From contig JAPUIV010000031.1 of assembly GCA_027296665.1 (NCBI GenBank), forward strand, positions 1 to 6,631: DNA of 6,631 nucleotides, read 5' to 3'. The position numbers were made by a program, and so were the translations under genes. Under the pieces are notes generated by a model. That model saw nothing but the letters and a program-made list of their open reading frames with translations. It did no database searches and was not told where the DNA came from. Positions within the stretch are counted from its first letter, which is position 1. Each line of letters starts with the position of its first letter. Shown here piece after piece: positions 1 through 5,784 of this stretch. Source of the DNA: Acidobacteriota bacterium (GTDB taxonomy: Bacteria > Acidobacteriota > Polarisedimenticolia > JAPUIV01).

Positions 1-504
1 CCGTTCCGCGGCGATCGACGCAAGCTCATGGATTGGCTGCACGGTTCCGACTTCACCAATCGCGTGGCAGATCGAGACCAGGGCTGTGTCCGGTTTCAAC
101 GATTTGCGAAGATCCTTCGGATCGACTTCCCCGGTTCCATCCACCTGCAGAAAGGTCACCCGGTAACCCAGTTCGGAAAGAGTGCGAATCGGGTGGAGAA
201 CGGACATGTGTTCAACGGCGGATGTGACGATGTGCCGGCCGTCCCGCCCGGCAAGGATCCCCTTGATGGCGAGGTTGTTTGATTCCGAACCGCTGGCCGT
301 GAACAGGATCTCTTCGGGCAGAGCCGAGAGGAGGCCAGCCATCCGCTCCCGGGCGGTTTCAACAGCGCGGCGAGGTTCTTCCCCGAGATGGTGCGGGCTG
401 GAGGGATTGCCGAATTTCTTCCCGCCAAGAAAGGGCAGCATGGAGGAAACAACCTGAGGGTGGGGAACGGTGGCGGAAAGATTATCAAGATTCAGGGAAC
501 GCAT
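1..504 (-). CDS. Cysteine desulfurase, IscS/NifS family (C-terminus off window)
   Basis: This is a PLP-dependent class V aminotransferase-fold enzyme that takes sulfur from L-cysteine for Fe-S cluster or tRNA thiolation pathways. The minus strand reads open for 168 codons from ATG at 504 to the window edge. Seen in order: an N-terminal LDN..AT.PHPQV segment (the family's LDNNATTP region), GNPSSPHHLG near residue 32, the PLP phosphate-binding loop FTASGSESNN near residue 68, SAVEHMSVL near residue 95 holding the His that stacks on PLP, and HAIGEVGTVQPI near residue 150. The PLP Lys, the Asp/Gln pair and the catalytic Cys loop would lie beyond the window. Odd: the family's usual N-N before E-x-G is I-G here. 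The start has no clear Shine-Dalgarno but aligns with the family's N-terminus. The gene follows the PpiD-like gene by 69 bases on the same strand. The family is secure; which member (IscS, NifS or another) is not. Confidence 0.9.
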   Translation of the reverse strand, partial: MRSLNLDNLSATVPHPQVVSSMLPFLGGKKFGNPSSPHHLGEEPRRAVETARERMAGLLSALPEEILFTASGSESNNLAIKGILAGRDGRHIVTSAVEHMSVLHPIRTLSELGYRVTFLQVDGTGEVDPKDLRKSLKPDTALVSICHAIGEVGTVQPIHELASIAAER

Positions 505-526
505 GGCTGATACCGGAAGAATGGGA

Positions 527-532
527 AGTATA
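527..532 (-). promoter_or_regulatory. Possible extended -10 promoter for the cysteine desulfurase
   Basis: On the minus strand the 69-base gap contains TGTTATACT, an extended -10 (TGn then TATACT). It would start transcription about 16 bases before the ATG at 504. No -35 box is recognisable at 16-18 bases spacing, so this rests on the extended -10 alone. The gene could equally be read through from the upstream foldase gene. Confidence 0.3.
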
Positions 533-573
533 ACATTCCTGCGCCCCATTCCGCGTTACGCAGGGGGGCCGCC

Positions 574-2493
574 TCAGGGCGTGATCTGATTCCCCGCGAG
601 GTTGGTGGGGTTGGTCTCGATCCTGCTTCGGGCCCGCAAACCCAGGAGAAGGGATCGATAATGGGTGTCACGCTTGGCGAACAGAAGGGTTCTCCGGATC
701 AACTCCTTCTGGATATCTAATTCCTCGAGATTTCCCTGCTTTTCCGTGACTTGCAACAGGAGAATCCTGCCGTCCTGAAGCAACCTGGGGCCCAACCACT
801 GGCCCTCTTGCAGATCAAAGGCCCCCGCCAGGAGGGGGCCTGTCTCGGGAAGATCGGGTAAAGGGGATCCCCGGGAGATCTCGGTGGCTTCCAGTTTTTC
901 GACCTCCAACTCGGTTGCGAGATCGGCGATCGTTCCAGGCGGAGAAGCAGTTCTCAAACCGTCCACCCATTCGGTAATCCAATCGAAAACCTTCTGCTTC
1001 CGGGCATCTTTTTCAACCTGGTCCCGGACCTCCTGAAGTTCGGGAATTTCTCCCGGCACGATCTTCCGGAGGAGAATGAGTCCCTGGCTCGATGGCCCGG
1101 CGATCGGATCGCTGATCTGACCGGTCTCCATGGAGAAAATCGCGCGGACCATTGATCTGGAGTTCGGGGCACCCTCGATCTGCCCATCCGCGGAAACAGG
1201 GCCCGTTTCTCGAATGGTGATACCGGCCTCTTCCGCCACCCGCCGGAACGATTCTGGGCCCTCCATTCGTTCCCGGAGTCGTTTCACCTGCCTGGAAACC
1301 TCCTCCAGGGTCATTCTGAACCGGAGAAGAGAACGGATCTTGTCGCGGACCTCCTCCAAGCTCTGGACCCGTTGAGACTGGGTATCCAGGACCTTGATGA
1401 TGTGGAACCCGAACTGGGTGCGAACGAGATCGCTGACCTCGCCAACTTCCAGTTCCCACGCCGCCTTCTCGAACTCCGGCACCATCCGGTTCTTGCCGAA
1501 ATATCCCAGATCCCCGCCCTTTTGGGCGGAACCGTCATCCGAATTTGTTTTCGCCAACTCGGCAAAGTCCTCCCCGGAACGGATCGATTGGAGAACCTGG
1601 CGCGCCTTCTGTTCCGCGGCCGCCGATTCCTTTTCGGAGGCGCCTTCGGCCACCCGGAACAGGATGTGGCTTGCCCGCCGCTGATCCTTCAGGGTGTATT
1701 TTGTGAGCAGGTTTTCCTGGTGGTAGGCATAAACCTCTTCGTCGGTTGGTTCAATGGTCTCGCCAACTTCCCGGAGCAGGATCTCTAAAAATGCCGCCAG
1801 GCGGCGTTCAGGTTCACGATAGGCTTCCTGCCGGATCCGGTATGTCGATTCAATCTCTTCCTGGCTGACCTCGATCTGGCTGGCGGCCGAATCCGGAGTG
1901 ACCAGGAGGTACTCGGCGCTGAGTCTTTCATTTTGACGCCGGAATTCGTCGAGGACCTCGGCCTCAGAGATCTGGATACCGTCCTGCATCAGGCCCCGGA
2001 CCGTTTCGAGCAGGATCTCCCTGCGGATTCCCTCTTCGAACTGAACGGCATCGATCTGTCCCTGCCGGACCATTTCCAGGTACCGCTCCTTGCCGATGAA
2101 TTGCCCGCCCTCTTGCAGGCCCTGGAAGTTCCGGATCCGCTCCTGAACTTCCTGGTCGGATACACGGATCCCCAACCGGTTTGCCTCGCCAATGAGAATC
2201 TCTTCATCAATCAGGTAATCAAGGGCAAGGCCAATCAGATCAATACCATCGCGAAGCAGGGCGTACTGCTCCGCACCGTACGTTTGCCGGTATAGCGAAT
2301 CGAGGTTTGTGGCGCGGGTCTGGACCCTCCGATTGGGGATGGAACGCCCGTCGACGCGGGCGGCCCAGGATTGCTGGCCGGCGCCGCTCTGGGTGGTGCC
2401 TCCTTGCCAGAAGAGGGTAACCACGAAGGATATCGCCACCAGGTACAGGACCCATTTCAGGTGACGTAGATTTTGCCGGAATACATTCAGCAT
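574..2493 (-). CDS. Membrane-anchored PpiD/SurA-type peptidyl-prolyl isomerase
   Basis: This is a periplasmic foldase anchored in the inner membrane, expected to assist folding of exported proteins. With the ATG at 2493 it is 639 residues. A short cytoplasmic stretch (MLNVFRQNLRHLK) precedes one membrane segment at about 12-30. A SurA/PpiD N-terminal chaperone region spans about 40-250. A well-conserved parvulin domain lies at about 272-371, with RASHILF, FAELAKTNSDD, GGDLGYF, MVPEFEKAAW and GFHIIKV. Two weaker parvulin-like segments follow at about 411-482 and 520-585, and a basic helical tail ends the protein. The length matches PpiD (about 620). An in-frame TTG at 2550 would add 19 residues but has no ribosome site and coincides with a promoter -35 box, so 2493 is preferred. 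ppiD is the likely functional name, but SurA- and PrsA-like relatives share the layout. Confidence 0.9.
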   Translation of the reverse strand: MLNVFRQNLRHLKWVLYLVAISFVVTLFWQGGTTQSGAGQQSWAARVDGRSIPNRRVQTRATNLDSLYRQTYGAEQYALLRDGIDLIGLALDYLIDEEILIGEANRLGIRVSDQEVQERIRNFQGLQEGGQFIGKERYLEMVRQGQIDAVQFEEGIRREILLETVRGLMQDGIQISEAEVLDEFRRQNERLSAEYLLVTPDSAASQIEVSQEEIESTYRIRQEAYREPERRLAAFLEILLREVGETIEPTDEEVYAYHQENLLTKYTLKDQRRASHILFRVAEGASEKESAAAEQKARQVLQSIRSGEDFAELAKTNSDDGSAQKGGDLGYFGKNRMVPEFEKAAWELEVGEVSDLVRTQFGFHIIKVLDTQSQRVQSLEEVRDKIRSLLRFRMTLEEVSRQVKRLRERMEGPESFRRVAEEAGITIRETGPVSADGQIEGAPNSRSMVRAIFSMETGQISDPIAGPSSQGLILLRKIVPGEIPELQEVRDQVEKDARKQKVFDWITEWVDGLRTASPPGTIADLATELEVEKLEATEISRGSPLPDLPETGPLLAGAFDLQEGQWLGPRLLQDGRILLLQVTEKQGNLEELDIQKELIRRTLLFAKRDTHYRSLLLGLRARSRIETNPTNLAGNQITP

Positions 2494-2504
2494 CGGGCAG
2501 ATAA

Positions 2505-2511
2505 CCCCTTT
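2505..2511 (-). promoter_or_regulatory. Ribosome binding site for the PpiD-like gene
   Basis: AAAGGGG on the minus strand ends 11 bases before the ATG at 2493. The spacing is a little long, but it is the only purine-rich site near any candidate start and lies inside the predicted short leader. It supports the 2493 start over TTG 2550 and ATG 2523. Confidence 0.5.
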
Positions 2512-2521
2512 CGAATCTATC

Positions 2522-2550
2522 ATTCTAACGAAGAGGGTGTGAAGGATCAA
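2522..2550 (-). promoter_or_regulatory. Sigma70-type promoter for the PpiD-like gene
   Basis: On the minus strand, TTGATC (-35, 2550-2545) is separated by exactly 17 bases from TAGAAT (-10, 2527-2522). Transcription would start near 2515, giving a leader of about 22 bases to the ATG at 2493. This placement makes the two upstream in-frame starts (2550 and 2523) untranscribed or leaderless. Confidence 0.6.
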
Positions 2551-2567
2551 GGAGGTATTGACCCTCC
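2551..2567. repeat. Short inverted repeat between divergent promoters
   Basis: GGAGG and CCTCC flank a 7-base spacer (TATTGAC). The repeat directly abuts the -35 box of the leftward promoter, where a repressor or activator could bind. A 5-base arm can arise by chance, so the role is only suggested by position. Confidence 0.35.
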
Positions 2568-2568
2568 A

Positions 2569-2599
2569 CCCGGCCGATCGCCGCCCTCGCGGGGCCGGG
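2569..2599. repeat. Nested GC-rich inverted repeat upstream of the FecR-gene promoter
   Basis: Outer arms CCCGGCC (2569-2575) and GGCCGGG (2593-2599) are perfect complements. Inside them, CCGC (2581-2584) and GCGG (2589-2592) close a 4-base loop CCTC, leaving a 5-base bulge on the left. The structure ends one base before the -35 box of the rightward promoter. No gene reads into it from either side and there is no T-run on either strand, so it is more plausibly an operator or structural element than a terminator. Confidence 0.5.
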
Positions 2600-2600
2600 T

Positions 2601-2629
2601 TTGCTCCCCGGCATGCCCGAACCTATACT
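2601..2629 (+). promoter_or_regulatory. Sigma70-type promoter for the FecR-cyclase operon
   Basis: TTGCTC (-35, 2601-2606), a 17-base spacer, and TATACT (-10, 2624-2629). The -10 matches consensus at 5 of 6 positions; the -35 keeps only TTG. Transcription would start near 2636, leaving a leader of about 120 bases before the ATG at 2757. It points away from the foldase promoter, with the two -35 boxes 50 bases apart. Confidence 0.6.
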
Positions 2630-2655
2630 GAATTCCGGCCTCAGAAGGGGCCTTT

Positions 2656-2683
2656 GCGCCCGCGCCATTGCCGCCGGGGGCGC
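2656..2683 (+). other. Possible leader hairpin upstream of the FecR gene
   Basis: GCGCCC (2656-2661) and GGGCGC (2678-2683) can pair around a 16-base GC-rich loop within the predicted leader of about 120 bases. No T-run follows, and I recognise no known riboswitch class. A leader this long before an envelope gene leaves room for post-transcriptional control, but nothing more can be read from it. Confidence 0.3.
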
Positions 2684-2744
2684 CTCACGCAGGTCGGGAG
2701 GGGTATTTCAGGCTCGAGGGAGCGATCTTCCCGCAGGATAGGGC

Positions 2745-2749
2745 AAAGG
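2745..2749 (+). promoter_or_regulatory. Ribosome binding site for the FecR-domain gene
   Basis: AAAGG lies 7 bases before the ATG at 2757, standard spacing. It fixes the start at 2757, which also places the membrane segment a normal distance from the N-terminus. Confidence 0.65.
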
Positions 2750-2756
2750 TTGGTTC

Positions 2757-4226
2757 ATGCCTGACAACAACGATTCCCAGCAAAGGATTCTTCTAGACTG
2801 GTTCAATATCTCCTATCGAACCCTGTTCACCCTGGTCCTGGTTCTGCTGATCGTGGGGGGCGGCGCGTTTTATTTCCTGCGGGCCGAGGGGATCCTTGGC
2901 ATGAATCCCGCGGCTGGGGCTCGCCGGGAGGTGTCCAAGGCGGAGCGGCTGCTGGTCAAGGCCGGCCCCGAGATCAAGGAACGGCAGGACGAGGGGATCC
3001 GGAGCCTGGGGAAAAACGCCGAGGTATTGCTCGAGGAGGCCCGCCAGCATTTGAAAATGGGACGGATCGCCGAGAGCCGCTCATCGGCCCTCCAATCCCA
3101 ATTGTCTTCCCAGAAAATTCTCGATTTTGCCAAGGGGGAATCGACTTACACCGTTCGTCTGTACAAGGTCGAGGGGGATGTCCGGGTGAAACCGCCGGGA
3201 TCGTTTCTCTGGGAGCGGGCCGCCACGAATCGGTTGTTGAGTGTCGGCGATCAGGTGAAAACCGCCTCGAACGGATCGGCCCAGATCGTTTACTTCGACG
3301 GAACCATCACCACCGTGAAGCCCGGTTCCCTTCTGGAGATCAAGGAACTGTACGAAGATCCTGCCACCAAGATACGGAGGGTCCGGGAACGGGTGACATG
3401 GGGAAGGGTGACCGCCAAAACGGAACGGCGCAATGTCAAAGGTTCCTTCCACGAGGTTTCCACGGAAAATGCAGTGGCCCGGACCGAGGACAAGGCCGAC
3501 TTCGAGGTTGAATTTGATCGGGTCGATAACCGGACTCGCTTGAGGGTCCGGAGCGGCGAGCCCGAGTTGACCACCGCCAAGGCCAGGATAAGGGTGCACG
3601 CCCAGGAGTTGGTGGAGGTGGACCGGAATTCCAGGGTTGGGCTTCGGAAGATCGTTCCCCATTCCCCGAAACCTATCGAACCTATTGATCAAAGAACATT
3701 TCTGTTCAAGGATCCCACAAAGGCCGTGACGGTCCTCCGTTGGGAACAGGTGCCCGGGGTGTCCCAGTATCGTTTGCAACTGTCGAATCAATCGCTCTTC
3801 GGCAAGCTTTTGCTCGATAAAAAAGATGTCCGTCACACCACCGTCAAACTCCCGAAGCTACCGGAGGGGAGTTATTACTGGCGGGTTCTGGGCATCAAGC
3901 CGACCGGTGAGGAAGGATCGTTTAGCGAGGTCCGGAAATTCCGAATCCGGAGCCGGAGCCTGCGGGATAGTGAAGACCATGAACCGCCACCCCTCGAAAT
4001 CATCGATTTCTTGCCGAGCGGGCCGCTGGTGATCATCAACGGCAAGACGGAACCGGGAGCGATAGTCTCGGTGGATCGGCAGAAAGTGGATGTTTACGAA
4101 GATGGCTCTTTCACCGCGGTCATCCGCCTCCAGAAGGAGGGTCTGAACCATATGAGGATCCGGGTTCAGGATTCCGCGGGCAATACGACCTCCATGACGA
4201 AATCTGTCTATGTGGAATCGTTCTGA
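2757..4226 (+). CDS. Single-pass envelope protein: FecR, Fn3-like and Ig-like domains
   Basis: A 489-residue protein of unknown specific role, probably anchored in the inner membrane with its bulk in the periplasm. One membrane segment spans about 22-42. A charged, probably helical stalk follows at about 58-127. A FecR-type beta domain covers about 132-292, with recognisable YKVEGDVRVK, LSVGDQVKTASNGSAQIVYFDGT and TTVKPGS..EI motifs. A fibronectin-III-like repeat lies at about 320-398 (VLRWEQVPG..QYRLQLS, then YYWRVLGI and FSEVRKFRI). A second Ig-like module lies at about 413-487 (INGKTEPGA.VSVD, YEDGSFTAVIRL, VQDSAGNTT), resembling the domains of bacterial surface and carbohydrate-binding proteins. 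It is not a classic FecR anti-sigma factor: there is no N-terminal anti-sigma region and no sigma factor nearby. It is the first gene after the rightward promoter, with the cyclase directly downstream, so a sensory or scaffolding partnership is plausible but inferred. Confidence 0.85.
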   Translation: MPDNNDSQQRILLDWFNISYRTLFTLVLVLLIVGGGAFYFLRAEGILGMNPAAGARREVSKAERLLVKAGPEIKERQDEGIRSLGKNAEVLLEEARQHLKMGRIAESRSSALQSQLSSQKILDFAKGESTYTVRLYKVEGDVRVKPPGSFLWERAATNRLLSVGDQVKTASNGSAQIVYFDGTITTVKPGSLLEIKELYEDPATKIRRVRERVTWGRVTAKTERRNVKGSFHEVSTENAVARTEDKADFEVEFDRVDNRTRLRVRSGEPELTTAKARIRVHAQELVEVDRNSRVGLRKIVPHSPKPIEPIDQRTFLFKDPTKAVTVLRWEQVPGVSQYRLQLSNQSLFGKLLLDKKDVRHTTVKLPKLPEGSYYWRVLGIKPTGEEGSFSEVRKFRIRSRSLRDSEDHEPPPLEIIDFLPSGPLVIINGKTEPGAIVSVDRQKVDVYEDGSFTAVIRLQKEGLNHMRIRVQDSAGNTTSMTKSVYVESF

Positions 4227-4299
4227 CCGGCATCCAGGGAATGCCCCTGTCATCAGGCCTACCGGTTCGGAATCGACCGGGTGGACCGGCCCTATTCTC

Positions 4300-5685
4300 A
4301 TGGTTGTGCGGAAGGAATCGGATTTGAAGAAGGCCTTCCCGCCCTGCCGTGATCTGCCGTTACCGGCCATTCAGGCAATGGGATGGGATCAGGTCTCGAC
4401 CGATCCTGTGTCGATCCAGGATTCGGGCGCCCTGGTGTTTCAGCTTCCCGAGAAACGGATGGTACTGGCCCGAAAGGTGCTGTCGGGCTGGAAACATCAT
4501 CCAGATTCACCCGTGGTGGCCTTTTCACTGGATCACCATGCCCGGGCCCGGGAACAGGCCGCGGAGTTGGGGGTGGCCACCCATCTCAAATGCCCGTTCC
4601 CGCTCTCCGGCCTGATGGAGATCCTGTCCAGGGATCGGGATCGGCTGCGCCTGCACCGGCTCTTGAGATCGACGCAGCGGCGCCTTCGCAAGGAACAGAG
4701 GAAAGTGGGCATCATGCGGGACATTTCCTCGGCCGCGAATTCCGAGTTGAATCCGGACAAGGCGATATCGATCGTGGTGGATCTGATCCGAAGAATTCTG
4801 CCTTGCGAAAGCTGGTCCTTGTATCTGATAAAGGAGGAGTTGAACCAGTTGGTGCGCCGATCGGTTCCCGGCGGAAAACGGGACCCGGGGATGTACGTTG
4901 GGGAGATGATTCCTCAATGGGTGGTGCATCAGCAAGAAACCCTCCTGCTGAACTGCCAGGAGGGCCGAGTGCGGGAGTTTCCCCTGTGGGACGGAGCAGT
5001 TGGCAAGGGTGTCCGTTCGATCATGTGCATTCCCCTTCGAAGCAGGGGACGGATCATCGGGGTCCTGGAACTTGTGAACCGGGAGAAGGGCGTTTTCACT
5101 CTTGAGGATCAGAACCTGATCCTCGAACTTCTGGAACCTGCCTCCATTGCGATTGAGAACGCTCTTCTCTTTCGAAAGGCGGAGGAGCTCTCGATCACGG
5201 ACGACCTCACGCGGCTTCACAACTCCCGGTACCTGAATCTTTTCCTCCAGAACGAGGTCGAGCGATCGCGAAGGTACGGGAACCAGGTTTCCTTGATCTT
5301 CCTGGACCTGGACGGATTCAAGAACGTCAACGATCAGCATGGTCATCTGGCCGGGAGCCGAGCCCTGGTCGAGGTGGGGGAGGTCCTCCGAAGGACGGTC
5401 CGCGCCATCGATGTGGTCTCCCGTTTCGGCGGGGACGAATTCACCGTGATCCTTCCCCAGACGGGCGTAGAGGGGGCGACGACCATTGCCGAACGAATCC
5501 GGGCGCGGATCCAGGAGGCGGTTTTCCTTCAGGAGGTCGGCCTGGCGGTGCGGATCACCGCGAGCCTGGGGGTGGCAACCTTTCCTACGCACGGGGAAAA
5601 CAAGGACGATCTGATCGGGCAGGCCGACCGGGCCATGTATCTGGTTAAGGCGAAAAATAAAAATGCCGTGGAAGTGGCTGCCTAG
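4300..5685 (+). CDS. Degenerate receiver-GAF-GGDEF cyclase, candidate Hypr (cGAMP-type)
   Basis: A cytoplasmic nucleotide cyclase of 461 residues from the ATG at 4300. It begins with a receiver-like fold (about 35-112) that keeps the KCPF loop but has no Asp where the phosphoacceptor should be. A basic coiled linker (about 113-137), a GAF domain (about 140-292) and a GGDEF domain (about 296-460) follow. The GGDEF domain shows DDLTRLHNSR, LDLDGFKNVND, the inhibitory I-site RAID (368-371), the active-site GGDEF (377-381) and SLGVAT, so it should be catalytically active. Ser353 in GHLAGSRAL replaces the Asp that contacts guanine in diguanylate cyclases. Hypr GGDEF enzymes with this change make 3',3'-cGAMP; c-di-GMP remains possible. 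The start is uncertain: ATG 4210 overlaps the FecR gene by 17 bases but lacks a ribosome site, ATG 4300 has a weak one, and TTG 4324 has AAGGA at good spacing. The gene is probably co-transcribed with the FecR gene. Confidence 0.88.
   Translation: MVVRKESDLKKAFPPCRDLPLPAIQAMGWDQVSTDPVSIQDSGALVFQLPEKRMVLARKVLSGWKHHPDSPVVAFSLDHHARAREQAAELGVATHLKCPFPLSGLMEILSRDRDRLRLHRLLRSTQRRLRKEQRKVGIMRDISSAANSELNPDKAISIVVDLIRRILPCESWSLYLIKEELNQLVRRSVPGGKRDPGMYVGEMIPQWVVHQQETLLLNCQEGRVREFPLWDGAVGKGVRSIMCIPLRSRGRIIGVLELVNREKGVFTLEDQNLILELLEPASIAIENALLFRKAEELSITDDLTRLHNSRYLNLFLQNEVERSRRYGNQVSLIFLDLDGFKNVNDQHGHLAGSRALVEVGEVLRRTVRAIDVVSRFGGDEFTVILPQTGVEGATTIAERIRARIQEAVFLQEVGLAVRITASLGVATFPTHGENKDDLIGQADRAMYLVKAKNKNAVEVAA
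4312..4316 (+). promoter_or_regulatory. Alternative ribosome site pointing to a TTG start at 4324
   Basis: AAGGA stands 7 bases before an in-frame TTG at 4324, followed by AAGAAG (Lys-Lys). It is the best Shine-Dalgarno among the candidate starts of the cyclase gene, but TTG starts are rare, so ATG 4300 was kept. The choice changes only eight residues outside all domains. Confidence 0.3.
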
Positions 5686-5694
5686 TCCCGTCTC

Positions 5695-5725
5695 TGGCGG
5701 CTTGGATTAATTTGGGTGCCCGCCA
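5695..5725 (+). other. Weak hairpin between the cyclase gene and mreB
   Basis: TGGCGG (5695-5700) and CCGCCA (5720-5725) can pair around a 19-base loop, starting 9 bases after the cyclase stop. AATTTGG follows rather than a T-run, so it is at best a poor intrinsic terminator. It lies just upstream of the mreB -35 box. Confidence 0.25.
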
Positions 5726-5727
5726 AT

Positions 5728-5756
5728 TTGGACGATGGAAACATTGAGGATATAAT
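5728..5756 (+). promoter_or_regulatory. Strong sigma70-type promoter for mreB
   Basis: TTGGAC (-35, 5728-5733), exactly 17 bases, then a perfect TATAAT (-10, 5751-5756). Transcription would begin near 5763, about 22 bases before the ATG. mreB therefore does not depend on read-through from the FecR-cyclase operon. Confidence 0.7.
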
Positions 5757-5767
5757 CCGTTTTTGAT

Positions 5768-5774
5768 AAAGGAG
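5768..5774 (+). promoter_or_regulatory. Ribosome binding site for mreB
   Basis: AAAGGAG ends 10 bases before the ATG at 5785. It is strong, and the only purine-rich site in the short predicted leader. Confidence 0.65.
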
Positions 5775-5784
5775 CGATTCAAGA

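Noticed and set aside
541..569. Possible terminator hairpin between the foldase and desulfurase genes (GCGCCCC with GGGGGGC)
   Set aside because: The stem has a mismatch, the loop is long, and no T-run follows on the minus strand. Evidence is too weak for a terminator call.
2494..2550. An N-terminal extension of the foldase from TTG 2550 or ATG 2523
   Set aside because: The region overlaps a convincing promoter (-35 and -10), has no ribosome site for either start, and the extension precedes the normal cytoplasmic anchor sequence.
2637..2756. Possible c-di-GMP/cGAMP (GEMM) riboswitch in the FecR-gene leader, prompted by TCACGCAGG and GGGCAAAGG
   Set aside because: The fragments are not in the order or pairing context of the GEMM aptamer, and the tetraloop-receptor arrangement cannot be found, so the similarity looks accidental.
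2558..2764. A 68-codon open frame from TTG at 2558 across the intergenic region, overlapping the FecR gene start
   Set aside because: The TTG is only two bases from GGAGG, the predicted transcription start lies downstream of it, and the product is Arg/Pro/Gly-rich with no recognisable feature, as expected for a chance frame in GC-rich DNA.
3081..3836. A 251-codon minus-strand open frame opposite the FecR gene
   Set aside because: No recognisable domain, no promoter or ribosome site, and full overlap with a well-supported gene.
4525..5592. A 355-codon minus-strand open frame opposite the cyclase gene
   Set aside because: The plus-strand frame has clear GAF and GGDEF motifs. The antisense product shows no domain and is a typical shadow of a GC-rich gene.
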